DNA of 64,000 nt from Glycine soja. Lineage: Eukaryota; Streptophyta; Magnoliopsida; Fabales; Fabaceae. The stretch lies in contig NC_041005.1 in assembly GCF_004193775.1 (NCBI RefSeq), positions 16,587,865 through 16,651,864 of the forward strand, in the 5' to 3' direction. The notes below the pieces were generated by a model, which worked only from the letters and a program-made list of their open reading frames with translations, made no database searches and was not told the DNA's origin. The first letter of the stretch is position 1; every line of letters starts with the position of its first letter. The translations under genes were made by a program, and so were the position numbers. Of the stretch, positions 45,161-56,280 are shown piece after piece.

Positions 45161-46829
45161 TGTCGCAACCTACCCTTCGGCAGGAGGGCGACGCGTGACT
45201 CGCGGGATGCGTGTTCCACGAAAGGAATACGCGCGGAGTCGCCACCAACGTTTATTTGAGGAAAACGTTGGAAAAACCGGAAAAGACGCGATCTACGAAC
45301 TTTTTAGTGAAAAGGTTCGGGAGTTGTATTTACGCACGGGGAAGGTATTAGCACCCCACACGTCCGTCCCAAGGGACGACAGCCTTTAATCGAATGTGCA
45401 AACATGACTTTGATTTTTATGTTCCCTTTTTTACATTTCTATGTCCTTCGTACCTTTTTATATTTTTCTCTTTTTTGTGGTCGACAAGGGTGTTTCCCTT
45501 TGCTCCTACGTATTCCTCAATTTGGGATGAGAAAATCAGACCTACGTAGTTCTTTCTTATCAAGTGATTCTTTTTACTTAAGACGTGATCATTTTAAGGC
45601 GTTGGACCTTAAAAATGATCCATTTTACTTAGTGAGAAATTGAAATGACAAACTTCCAAAGCCTATTTTTGTGGACGAGCTTGACTAGGCGAGTTGATTT
45701 TAGCCTTAGTTTCACTTTAGTTATTAATCAATTCGATTAAGAATGAGAAAACCCAAAGAGAAAACGTCTGATTGATTTTCCGCCTTATTTTACTAAAAGA
45801 TGTTTTTTTGATTATTATATTATTTTTTACCTCTTTTTGATTTCCAACGTGGTTACGGCACGACCGAACGGTCGGAATTCATTTTAACCAAAATTAACGG
45901 ATAAGACAATTCAAACGTTCGGTGGAAATTGATTTTATTTTTAAGTTAAGCGAGAAATGACTTAAGTAAAATGGCTTAAGCACGTCAACAGGGGGTATAA
46001 AAAGTAAACAAAACGAGAATAAAAATGCACGAAACACAATGTGGACCACTACGGGTACATAGAATGGATCGAAAAGCTTGGTTCGAGGTACTTACCCATT
46101 GAAGATCGAAGAACGATGAAGAACGAATGAAGAACGTCGAAGAACGGTTGAAACCTTTGCGAGATTCCTCACGGAAAACGTTACGGAAAAGTTTCGGAAG
46201 CACCTCGGCTTAGATTTTCTTCACGGAAACAATTTTCCCAAGCAAATTCGAAAGAGAGAGAAGTGCCAAAGGGGCTGGACCCCTTCCTTCTTGCCTTCCT
46301 CCCCTATTTATAGCAAAATAGGGGAGGTGGTTGCCGCCCAGCTCGCCCAGGCGAGCTCAGCTCGCCCAGGCGAGCAGGGTTGCTTCCTCCAGAAGCAACC
46401 GCCTTCTGGAGGAATATTCCGGAGGGCCCAAGTGGGCCTGGGTGCTATTTGCACCCCCATTTTTACTAAGTACACCCCCCTCTGCTGTTTTTTGGTGATT
46501 CTTTTTTCGTAAAGTTACGGAAACTTACGAATTTCGTAACGATACTTGTTTTCTTTCCGTAATGTTACGGAACCTTGCGGATTACATAATCATCCCCTTT
46601 TTGACTTACGGAATGTTACGGAACCTCACTTAATTATGCAACGATGCTTCCATTTGATTTCCGGTGTGTCACGGAAACTTACGGATTGTGCATCAATATT
46701 TTTTTGGTTTTTCGGCATGTCCTGGAATTTCACAAATTGCCTAATGATGGGTGCCAAGCACCTCACGAGGACCAAAGAATGGTCGCACGTCATCGAGCAA
46801 AGGTCCCCGGACGAAATTAGGGTATGACA
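45161..46829 (-). repeat. Element C 5' LTR
   Basis: 1669 bp. It differs from the 26095-27763 copy at five places that I could find (near 45185, 46097, 46184, 46188 and 46202). Two GCTCGCCCAGGCGAGC-type palindromes at about 46339-46376 lie upstream of the TATA box. Confidence 0.95.
46305..46312 (-). promoter_or_regulatory. TATA box of C 5' LTR
   Basis: TATAAATAGGGG-type word reading out of the LTR toward ORF1 on the minus strand; the likely promoter of the full-length transcript of element C. Confidence 0.8.
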
Positions 46830-46834
46830 CCTTC
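46830..46834. repeat. Target site duplication of element C, right (CCTTC)
   Basis: Matches 26090-26094. Confidence 0.95.
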
Positions 46835-48259
46835 GATGAGATCTCCTTCCATCATGTTCCCCGCGAGGAAAATCAAATGGCGGATGCACTTGCTACGTTG
46901 GCGTCTATGTTCCAGCTAACACCACACGGGGATCTACCCTACATTGAATTTTGGTGTCGTGGCAAACCCGCGCATTGTTGCCAAGTGGAAGAGGAACGGG
47001 ACGGAAAGCCTTGGTATTTCGACATCAAGCGATATGTCGTAAGCAAAGAATACCCGCCAGAGATTGCCGACAATGATAAAAGGACATTGAGGAGGTTGGC
47101 AGCCAGTTTCTTCATGAGCGGAAGCACACTGTATAAGAGAAATCACGACATGACACTCCTGTGGTGTGTGGATGCCAAGGAGGCAAATCACATGATCGAG
47201 GAAGTCCATGAGGGCTCGTTTGGAACGCACGCCAACGGGCATGCTATGGCCAGGAAGATCTTAAGAGCAGGTTATTACTGGCTTACCATGGAAAGTGATT
47301 GTTGTGTCCATGTGAGGAAGTGCCACAAATGTCAAGCATTCGCAGATAATGTCAATGCCCCACCACATCCTCTGAATGTCATGTCCGCCCCTTGGCCTTT
47401 CTCCATGTGGGGAATAGATGTCATCGGGGCCATTGAGCCCAAGGCCTCGAATGGTCATCGCTTCATCCTCGTAGCGATAGATTATTTCACCAAGTGGGTC
47501 GAGGCGGCTTCATATACCAATGTCACGAGGAATGTGGTGGTCAGGTTCATTAAGAAGGAGATCATCTGCCGATATGGTTTGCCAAGGAAGATTATCACGG
47601 ACAACGGCACCAACCTGAATAACAAGATGATGGGGGAAATGTGCGAGGAGTTTAAAATCCAGCATCACAATTCCACACCCTACCGGCCAAAGATGAATGG
47701 AGCCGTGGAAGCAGCCAATAAGAATATCAAAAAGATTATCCAAAAGATGACCGTGTCATACAAGGATTGGCACGAGATGCTCCCATTCGCGTTACACGGT
47801 TACCGGACTTCAGTGCGAACGTCAACTGGGGCAACGCCGTTCTCATTGGTATATGGGATGGAGGCGGTGTTACCGTTTGAGGTAGAAGTCCCGTCATTAA
47901 GGATCTTGGCAGAATCCGGATTAAAGGAATCAGAGTGGGCTCAAACACGCTATGATCAGCTCAACCTCATTGAGGGTAAGCGCTTAACGGCCATGAGTCA
48001 TGGGCGCTTATACCAGCAAAGAATGAAGAGTGCATTCGACAAGAAAGTTCGCTTACGCAAGTTCCATGAGGGAGACCTTGTGCTAAAGAAAATGTCCCAT
48101 GCTGTCAAGGACCATCGAGGGAAATGGGCCCCGAACTACGAAGGGCCTTTTGTTGTGAAGAGGGCTTTTTCCGGAGGAGCCCTGGTGCTTACCAACATGG
48201 ATGGCGAAGAGCTACCTTCACCCGTGAACTCTGATGTCGTCAAACAATATTATGCTTAG
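46835..48259 (+). pseudogene. Element A pol: end of RNase H and integrase
   Basis: Resumes the A pol frame exactly after element C. It carries the last RNase H motif (REENQMADAL), the integrase zinc region (KCHKCQ), the catalytic Asp in WGIDVIG and in TDNG, and the Glu in GAVEAA, and ends at TAG 48257-48259. No stop lies inside this part. The apparent start upstream at 46751 lies in the LTR of C and is an artefact. Nearly identical to integrase of C. Confidence 0.93.
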
Positions 48260-49187
48260 AAGCTGGGGCAATTAAGGATGTCGCTGCATGTTCTTTATCT
48301 TTATGCGTTTTCTGGATTTCCCCCAGGGATTTCCTGTCTGTTGTATCTCTCGTTACAATCTTTCAAAGAAATGAATGTGGATTCGAGGCTTTTAGTCCTC
48401 ATGTTAGTTTCACACCTTGCGTTAATCTGTGATCACCTGAGCCCTTCCGCTCAGTTCATGGGATCCCCCAAGCGCTTAATTAGAATTGAACCTGAACCAA
48501 CTTTCCCTAAATTTTCTGCGTTTGAAAACATTCATGCATACGCATACGCATACGCATGTATATTGTTGTGGTAAAACAGAGGCAGGATCACCTTGGGCTA
48601 CCTTCTGGAGTAGAGACAAAACATGAATGGCAGAAACCAATCAAGGTAGGGTAATGACGCGGTCAAGATTGGCCATACCTGGTTGTTTATTACTTGCAGG
48701 TACTTAAGGACGAACGCAAGTGGGGATGGGGTCACGACCGACCGATCGTTGCCCTTCTCTGTGCGAAACAAGCAGAGAATGTCGCTGCAAGGCAGCCCCG
48801 TATCCTTTGTATTTTGCAGCTTTCTTTTACTATTTGTTTGTTTTAAAAAGAAAAAAAAATAATAATAAAATAAGTAATCAACGCCTAATTCTAACCTAAG
48901 TAAGTTCAAGTTAGGCAAAATGCCAATCCATGAGAAGGGAGGGGACATGGTTAATGTTCCCCTCAAAAAAAAAAAATAAAAAAAATGTGCAGGTTAGCTC
49001 GCCTGGGCGAGCCACCCCTGCACCAAATTATAAGAATGACGAAAGGGGGGGCGTTTTTACATTCAAAAACTTCTTTTCCCCCCTTTCAAAAGCCATACCC
49101 ACGGGATTGACGAGTTTGCAGCCCTAGGGTCATCCTTTTTCGCATTTTTTGATTCCGTTTTGCGCTTTTGTTCATCACCAACAAGAA
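48260..49187 (+). other. Region between pol and aORF, element A
   Basis: Holds a TACGCA hexamer repeat (48537-48558), an A-rich run (48965-48985) and one GCTCGCCTGGGCGAGC palindrome (48995-49013). The leader up to CCAACAAG at 49186 matches C up to its intron donor and then continues directly into the aORF start, so the 1218-bp intron of C is absent here. Confidence 0.7.
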
Positions 49188-50429
49188 ATGGCCCCGAGGA
49201 AGCTTGCCTCAAAGAGGTCCAGGAAGGACAAGGCAGCCGAAGGAACTAGTTCCGCTCCGGAGTATGACAGTCACCGCTTTAGGAGCGCTGTACACCAGCA
49301 GCGCTTCGAGGCCATCAAGGGATGGTCGTTTCTCCGGGAGCGACGTGTCCAGCTCAGGGACGACGAGTATACTGATTTCCAGGAGGAAATAGGGCGCCGA
49401 CGGTGGGCATCACTGGTTACTCCCATGGCCAAGTTTGATCCAGAAATAGTCCTTGAGTTTTATGCCAATGCTTGGCCAACAGAGGAGGGCGTGCGTGACA
49501 TGAGATCCTGGGTAAGGGGTCAGTGGATCCCATTTGATGCCGACGCTATCGGCCAACTCCTAGGATATCCGTTGGTGTTGGAAGAGGGCCAGGAATGTGA
49601 GTATGGCCAGAGGAGGAACCGGTCTGATGGGTTCGATGAGGAGGCCATCGCCCAGCTGCTATGTATACCGGGGCAGGATTTTGCCCAGACTGCTGCAGGG
49701 AGGCGAGTGCGAATCATGCGCACCAACATGACCACCCTGACCCAGATATGGATGACGTTGCTCCTCAGCAACGTCCTGCCCACCGATCATAATTCCGACC
49801 TTCCCATGCCGAAGTGTCAGCTGGTGTACGCCATCCTGACACGGATGAGCATCCATGTGGCTCAGTTGATCGCTGATGCCATCTATATTTTTGCAGGTAT
49901 GGCGCCCACTAGGCACCCTTTGGACCCAGATAAGTCCAACAGGGCCCTGGGATTCCCCGCACTGATCACAGGACTCTGCCAGTCGTTCGGAGTCCCCGTT
50001 GCACCTACCAAGGTGATTCGGCCGCCCATCACCCGGGCTTTTATTGAGAAGTATTGTACCCAGAGACAGGCTCAGGGTGATGCTCCACAGGCCGCAGGCG
50101 CGCCCCCACCACCTCATCAGGCTGGGGCATTTGATATGGAGCATTATTTACGGCATTTGGTTCGCCAGCAGGCGGCCAATCACCGAGCACATGTACGGAC
50201 CCATGATTGTCTGTACCAGATGAGCCTTAGCATGCAGAGCCAGGGCTTCGCTTCTTTTTCATGCCCTACTCCATACCAGTTCAGGGCAGAGGTTGCATGG
50301 CCCGGAGATTGGCCCGAGGCCCAAGCAGGAGAGGCACCCCCAGAAGCTCCCGGCGACGGAGAAGAGGCCCACGAGGATGAGGAGATGGCCGATTTGCTTG
50401 ACTTCTTGGGAGGGAGTGGAGATACGTGA
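49188..50429 (+). CDS. Element A aORF (PF20167-like plant transposon protein), intact
   Basis: 413 codons from MAPRKL at 49188; an in-frame Met at 49149 lies in what is leader exon in C, so I prefer 49188. The N terminus is basic (KRSRKDK, possible nuclear signal). Residues ~40-300 match my memory of the putative plant transposon protein family PF20167 (FYANAW, LLGYPL, RTNMTTLTQIW, RALGFPALITGLC). After a Pro/Gln linker the C terminus is acidic (EDEEMADLLDFLGG). It is in the same sense as pol. Tat elements are known to carry additional ORFs after pol, of unknown role. It is the only complete copy here; B and C have broken ones. Confidence 0.85.
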   Translation: MAPRKLASKRSRKDKAAEGTSSAPEYDSHRFRSAVHQQRFEAIKGWSFLRERRVQLRDDEYTDFQEEIGRRRWASLVTPMAKFDPEIVLEFYANAWPTEEGVRDMRSWVRGQWIPFDADAIGQLLGYPLVLEEGQECEYGQRRNRSDGFDEEAIAQLLCIPGQDFAQTAAGRRVRIMRTNMTTLTQIWMTLLLSNVLPTDHNSDLPMPKCQLVYAILTRMSIHVAQLIADAIYIFAGMAPTRHPLDPDKSNRALGFPALITGLCQSFGVPVAPTKVIRPPITRAFIEKYCTQRQAQGDAPQAAGAPPPPHQAGAFDMEHYLRHLVRQQAANHRAHVRTHDCLYQMSLSMQSQGFASFSCPTPYQFRAEVAWPGDWPEAQAGEAPPEAPGDGEEAHEDEEMADLLDFLGGSGDT

Positions 50430-52351
50430 CTGGGAGATCCCCAGATTCATGTTTTCTTTCATATTTCTTTTGTCATTTTTATTCTATGTTATTGTTTTGA
50501 CTTGAGAGACTAATGTTTGTTTTTGTGGTTTCGATTGTCATTGGTATAGCGCATACATTTTTTTTAGATTGTTGCGTTAGTATTTATATATCATTACTAT
50601 CGATGATGTTTGAAATTCTGGAACTGTGTAGAGTTCTTCGTTTAGGAACATCGTCCAAAAGTATATATGTAAAATAAACAAAAAATCATGATAAAAATAA
50701 AAATACAAAAGAAAAGAAAATGAAATGGAAAGAAGAGAGCAAGTAAAAAAAAGGAGGGCAAGTAAAGAAAAAGAGAGCAAATAAGAAAAAAGAAGAAAGC
50801 AAGTAAGGAAAAAGGTGGAAAAAGAGAAAATAAGTTGTCTAGCTAAAAACCGACATGCTTTTGAAAAGAGATGATTTCCAACTTTCCTTTGAAAAAAATT
50901 CATTGATCATAACCGATTTTTGAAGAGAAAAAAACGTGTCTACACCTGAAGGGTGAATGCTGTGAAATTTCCCCGGACGCCCGAAATGGACCCGGATGAA
51001 TGCACAAATTGATAAAAGAACATATTCTGGAAACATTGGTTTGCCACATAGGTGCATGCATGACCAGTTTTGCATAAAGTTTCCAAATCATCATTTTTTG
51101 CATTTGTATCATGGAAATAATGTGGGGCATCCCTTTTTATCCTTGAACCAAACCAAACCCTGACATGTATCATGCCTAGCCATTCTACAAGTTTTGAGCC
51201 AAAATCCTGACTCACCGTAAACCTTGACCCAGGGTGAGAATGTCAATCCTTACCCTCGGAAGTAAAAGAGAAAAGAAAGAAAATTCCCAATCAAAGAATG
51301 GGAGAAAGTAAAAAAAAAAAAAAAAGAAGAAGAAGAAGAGGAAGGAAAGAAAGTTCTTGATCAAAGAAACTAGAAGAAATGTGCAGAAAGGTCTTTTGAC
51401 CAGACAATATCTGAACAATACAGAATTGTCACCAAATGAACAAAAGAAAGAAAAGGAAACCATGACCTAAAGTGGTCTTCTCCCTTTGATTACCAACCAA
51501 AATCCTGTGCGTCGGTGACTTGTTCGCCTCGCGCAAAACCAAAACAGAAAAGGAAAAGGGGCAAAAACACACAAAAGCCGTAAAACCCACCAAAAGAACC
51601 CATTCCCAAGGGAAGCCCTATTGATCCATGATCACGCATGTAATTTTTTATTTGATAGGAAATAATTTGCAAAGTCAAGTCATGACATATCTATGGTTCA
51701 GAATTAGGATGAAACACTTACCTGTGCGAGATTGATACACTTTGAGTGATTTTCTTGTATTTTTGTCGAACCCAGTGTTTCCTCTAAATGGTCATTTAGA
51801 AACGAAATGCTAACATCCAAAATCTCATTTATGTTTATGAGAAAATTTCATCAGCATACTCTCCTTCCCCGGTAGACGCATTGTTTTTCACTCAAAAAGG
51901 CATATGCTGCTCTAATCAGTTGGAATATTTATCTCTTTACTAAAGCATGTTTGCATTTTAGCGAAGAAAACACCGAGACTTTTTCAAGTCTCACAAGTTA
52001 TCAAGAACTACGTAGGTCTGAGTTCCTCATGGGAGGATACGTAGGAGCAAAAGCCTCGCTTTTGTCGACCGCACCGCTTTCTGTTACCATGACCCAAGAG
52101 CTGGTAGCCCGCGGAGACACCTTACGGTTATCCGCACCTCGAGTGTGATTGATAAGCAGAGGCCAATATGGTCATCTGCGCCCTTTCCGGAGATGTAGGC
52201 ATCTTCTGGTGGAGACTTTTTCAAGTCTCACAAGTTATCCAGAACTACGTAGGTCTGAGTTCCTCATTGGAGGATACGTAGGAGCAAGAGCCTTGCTTTT
52301 TTCGGCCGCCCCATAATCTTTGTCATACTGACCCTGAGGTCATGTGACGTG
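50430..52351 (+). other. 3' region of A before the minisatellite
   Basis: Purine-rich runs with direct AAGAGAGCAA-type repeats (50720-50830) and AGAAGAAGAAG (51325-51345), then sequence homologous to B 16920-18600 and C 30300-32000, with TACGTAG hairpin blocks at 52010 and 52243. The AT-rich tandem units seen in B and C are missing. No gene recognised. Confidence 0.6.
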
Positions 52352-52908
52352 CACCCTTGTATCATCCAGAGGCGGCGGGCCCGATGATACGCGGAGATAC
52401 CTTACGGTTATCCGCACCCTTTTGTCATCCAGAGGCGGCGGGCCCGATGACAAGCAGAGACCAAGTTTGGTCATTCTGCACCCTTGTATCATCCAGAGGC
52501 GGCGGGCCCGATGATACGCGGAGATACCTTACGGTTATCCGCACCCTTTTGTCATCCAGAGGCAGCGGGCCCGATGACAAGCAGAGACCAAGTTTGGTCA
52601 TTCTGCACCCTTGTATCATCCAGAGGCGACGGGCCCGATGATACGCGGAGATACCTTACGGTTATCCGCACCCTTTTGTCATCCAGAGGCGGCGGGCCCG
52701 ATGACAAGCAGAGACCAAATTTGGTCATTCTGCACCCTTGTATCATCCAGAGGCGGCGGGCCCGATGATACGCGGAGATACCTTACGGTTATCCGCACCC
52801 TTTTGTCATCCAGAGGCGGCGGGCCCGATGACAAGCAGAGACAAAATTTGGTCATTCTGCACCCTTGTGTCATCCAGAGGCGGCGGGCCCGATGATACGC
52901 GGAAATAC
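52352..52908 (+). repeat. 127-bp hairpin minisatellite, element A
   Basis: About 4.4 units with the same two-half, four-hairpin unit as in B and C. A few private substitutions (for example near 52563 and 52628). Confidence 0.93.
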
Positions 52909-53084
52909 CCGAGTGGTTATCCGTATAAACATTCTTTTGCTAGCTGTAAGACAGAACGCTTGATAGCATGCAGAGACTGACATAGTCTTCTGCACCTTTT
53001 GTTCCTCCGGGAACAACAAGTTATTTACATGCGGAAATTTTATGGTCACCCGCGACTCTCGTCAACCGAGAGGAGCGAAATTAG

Positions 53085-53520
53085 TGTCATACCCTAATTT
53101 TCGTCCGGGGACCTTTGCTTGATGACATGCGACCTTTCTTTGGTCCTTGTGAGGTGCTTGGCACCCATCATTAGGCGATTTGTGAAATTCCGGGAATGAC
53201 AAGTCATGGTCACCCGCGACTCTCGTTAACCGAGAGGAGCGAAATTAGTGTCATACCCTAATTTTCGTCCGGGGACCTTTGCTTGATGACATGCGACCTT
53301 TCTTTGGTCCGTGTGAGGTGCTTGGCACCCATCATTAGGCGATTTGTGAAATTCCGGGAACGACAAGTCATGGTCACCCGCGACTCCCGTCAACCGAGAG
53401 GAGCGAAATTAGTGTCATACACCAATTTTCGTCCGGGGACCTTTGCTTGATGACATGCGACCTTTCTTTGGTCCTTGTGAGGTGCTTGGCACCCATCATT
53501 AGGCAATTTGTGAAAATCCG
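53085..53520 (+). repeat. Reiterated LTR starts before the A 3' LTR
   Basis: Three copies of the first ~105 bp of the LTR at 53085, 53249 and 53413, an exact 164-bp period, each followed by the CACCCGCGACTC hairpin segment. B and C have two. Confidence 0.88.
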
Positions 53521-53639
53521 GGAACAACAAGTCATTTGCATGTGGAGATTTTACGGTCACCCGCGACTCTCGTCAAATCGAGAGGAACGAAATTAGTGTC
53601 TTATCTTTACTTTCCTTTTATCTCCAATAAAAGACAAGT

Positions 53640-53648
53640 AAAGAGGGG
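53640..53648 (+). other. Polypurine tract, element A
   Basis: AAAGAGGGG, four bases before the 3' LTR. Confidence 0.75.
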
Positions 53649-53652
53649 CAAC

Positions 53653-54281
53653 TGTCATACCCTAATTTCGTCCGGGGACCTTTGCTTGATGACATGCGAC
53701 CTTTCTTTGGTCCTTGTGAGGTGCTTGGCACCCATCATTAGGCAATTTGTGAAATTCCAGGACATGCCGGAAAACCAAAAAATATTGATGCACAATCCGT
53801 AAGTTTCCGTGACACACCGGAAATCAAATGGAAGCATCGTTGCATAATTAAGTGAGATTCTGTAACATTCCGTAAGTCAAAAAGGGGATGATTATGTAAT
53901 CCGCAAGGTTCCGTAACATTACGGAAAGAAAACAAGTATCGTTACGAGATTCGTAAGTTTCCGTAACTTTACGAAAAAAGAATCACCAAAAAAGGTAAGG
54001 GGGTGAACTTATCAAGATAGGGGTGTAAATAGCAATTCAAATCTAGGCCCTTCCAGAACATTTTGGAAGTTGGGTTGCTTAAGGAGGAAGCAACTGGGCG
54101 GCAAGCTCCTCCACGTTTTTGAAAAATGGTTTTCGGGGCTCCCGCGGCTTCCGTAATACTTCCGTAAAATTTCCGAAAACCTTGGGTAAGCATATTCCAC
54201 TTAACATTGGTAAAAGGGAAAAGAAAAAAGATGAAAATCAAATTCGAAAACAGTTCCGAAAGGCTTCCGTAACTTTTCCGT
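53653..54281 (+). repeat. Element A 3' LTR, truncated
   Basis: First 629 bp of the LTR, six substitutions from the 5' copy. It stops after ACTTTTCCGT and continues without a break into gag of element D on the other strand, so about 1.2 kb of LTR, with the TATA box and U5, is gone. Confidence 0.93.
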
Positions 54282-54479
54282 GTTTCTGTCTCAGCCCGGA
54301 TTTAAGGCAGGCTGCAGCACCGGCTCTGCTTCCCTCACTATACTGGAGGCGGTTGCCGTGGCTTTATCCTCTATAGTTTTCTGGAGTTTTAACATGACCT
54401 CCGAGATGGAAGCCATTTGATCTTTTAAAGCCGATAGATTGGCCTTCATCTGTTCCTGCACGCCCTCTTCATTATCCAT
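54282..54479 (-). pseudogene. Element D gag, N-terminal fragment
   Basis: ATG at 54479 (MDNEEG). The first ~65 residues are the Met/Lys/Glu-rich helix homologous to A gag (VQEQMKA-LSALK-QMAS). The frame runs into element A sequence near 54282, where the gag domain is missing. Confidence 0.82.
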
Positions 54480-54677
54480 TTTTCTGGATCGAGTGTTATA
54501 GGGGTGCCTTGGTGTTTTCTTAGTTATGATGAAATTCCTAAAGAAATAAACAATGGTGAGTATGCCACCAAAACATGAATATGCAAATGAATGATCGGAG
54601 CACTCGGATCCACCCCAAGGTTTTTTAGATAACATGATGAGTTCAGAACTTCTCATTTTATAAAAAGAACAAAGCTT

Positions 54678-56280
54678 TCATCCAGACTGGTTCAACTCTT
54701 CCTTGTATCGCCCTATGATAGCTAGCATGCTTTGCTCCGTAGCTTCCAAGTGTTGAGCCAAACTCCTTTTGGACCTCGCGCAAGCAACTAACTTTTCTTT
54801 TAAGATCATGCCATGCACCCGTGACCGATCTCTTTCCTCTCTTCGGAGCTTGAGCTCATTGTTGCTACCCCACAATGCTCCTCGGAATTTCTCTCGGCCA
54901 TATTCCTCCTTGCGGGCCCTTTTGGTTTCTTGTTCCAGGGCTCTTGCAGTGGCCGCGTTTTCCTCTTGTAACTTGGTGCACTCTTTCCGGATGTGTGCAG
55001 CAGCTGATTTGAACTTCTCCTTGGCGAGTCTTGCCTTCCCTAGCTCTAATTTTAGAGCTCGGACTTCTTCATCTTCCTCCGGAGCTTCGAAGTTCTCCTC
55101 ATCGATAACTTTCAACTTGGAGAGCCAATCTAACCCTCGCATGTGAATTCTTAGCCATCCATGATAACCTCCGATGACGCCATTACAGATGCCCCTAAGC
55201 TCCTTGTCTTTCCTCGACGGACTCCTCCACGCCTTGTGGATCCTTTGTATAACCTTGAGACCTTGCGCGCCTAAATCTTTCACAAGGAAAGGTGAGAGAC
55301 TCCCTTCCGTTGGTGCTCCCCTCATGGGGTACCCTAGCTGTCTTATGGTGAGTGCGGGATTATAATTAATACACCCCCTAGTTCCTATCAATGGAACATT
55401 AGGGTAGTCCCCACACGAGAAAAGAACTCCTTCCTTGCCTTCCTTCCAACGAGGAAACCAATTGATTGCGCTGCCCCCTATCCCCGCCAAATGTTGGTCC
55501 CAATCGACTCTTCCTTTTTCGGTGCATGAGCGATAACTTTGAAGCGGACACGGGTGTCTTGTGTCTTGTTGGAATAGGTGTGAAATCAACCACACACAGA
55601 GAACGGGTAAACAACAGACAATCCGTGCACTGTTTTTCTCACACCTCCGGTCAAAGGTGTGAAACAAATCTGCCAAGATAGCCACCACTGGACTTTCCTT
55701 GCTATGGTGATATGCGAGGAAGGCATCAATGGCGGCTAAGTCTACCAAACCGTCAACATTCGGAAAGAGGACAACCCCAAAAAGTCAACAAAGCTAATAT
55801 ATTCGCAAACGGGCCCCACTTCTCTTGGCTCGCCATATCCCTTACCTTGCCTTCCAAGTATTTCCGAGGCAGGCCCACTACGCCGTTCCGAGTTTGCTTC
55901 ATGCGATCCAACTCTTTTGCTGAATCTCCAACCACAGCTGCAATCTTGCTCAAGGAAGGAAGAAATCCAGAGAAAAGATACGGTTTTCTCCCCCCAAGAG
56001 GGCATCCTAATATTTCCTCAAACTCTTCAATAGTCGGTACCATTTGGAAGTCCCCAAACGTGAAACACCTCAACGGCTGGTCATAGTATTGGGCGAGGGA
56101 TACGACAGCTTCCATAAATACCTCCGCTGCAGTCAAATCTAGAATCTTCCCATACACTTTGCGGAAGGCTTGCCTTTGGAGAGGTCCCATCAATTGTCCC
56201 AATTCCTTGAGGCTCGTGACATCTAGACTTTTAACCTTGACTTGATAAAACCTTTTGCCGTTTTGATTTGTCCCCATCAT
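54678..56280 (-). pseudogene. Element D ORF1 (DUF7745-like), frameshifted and short
   Basis: Starts MMGTNQ at 56280 and shows the same motifs as ORF1 of C (YYDQPLRCFTF, LGCPLGGRKPY). A one-base insertion in a T run near 55780 shifts the frame; the rest (55748-54678) continues through NYNPALTIRQLGYPMRG and the coiled coil. It ends at YKEELNQ, about 85 codons before the end of ORF1 in C, by a stop or deletion. Confidence 0.87.

Larger units (their letters stand above)
26095..46829 (-). mobile_element. Element C: near-complete Ogre/Tat-like retrotransposon nested in A, inverted
   Basis: Length 20,735 bp including 100 Ns. Read on the minus strand: 5' LTR (45161-46829), primer site, intact ORF1, gag-pro, 179-bp intron, intact RT-RNase H-integrase, a long 3' region with an intron-bearing but truncated aORF, AT-rich repeats, a 15-unit minisatellite, reiterated LTR ends and the 3' LTR (26095-27763). 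LTRs are equal in length (1669 bp) and I found five substitutions, about 0.3%. It lies between RNase H and integrase of A. It is the most complete copy here and could recently have been active; only the gag-pro indels near the assembly gap argue against it. Confidence 0.94.
224..54281 (+). mobile_element. Element A: Ogre/Tat-like LTR retrotransposon, host of two nested insertions
   Basis: Order on the plus strand: complete 5' LTR (224-2073), primer site, ORF1, gag, pro with G-patch, 179-bp intron, RT, RNase H, integrase, aORF, 127-bp hairpin minisatellite, reiterated LTR ends, polypurine tract and a 3' LTR cut at 54281. B (6416-21873) and C (26095-46829) interrupt it; without them A is about 17.9 kb. 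The two LTRs differ at six positions over the 629 bp that survive in the 3' copy. ORF1 has an internal deletion and pol carries two nonsense codons, so A is defective. Its right end joins gag of element D directly, so the original target duplication cannot be checked. Confidence 0.93.

Noticed and set aside
46751..48259. A 502-residue integrase with its own start
   Set aside because: The first 26 codons are LTR of element C; the rest is the A pol frame resumed after the insertion.
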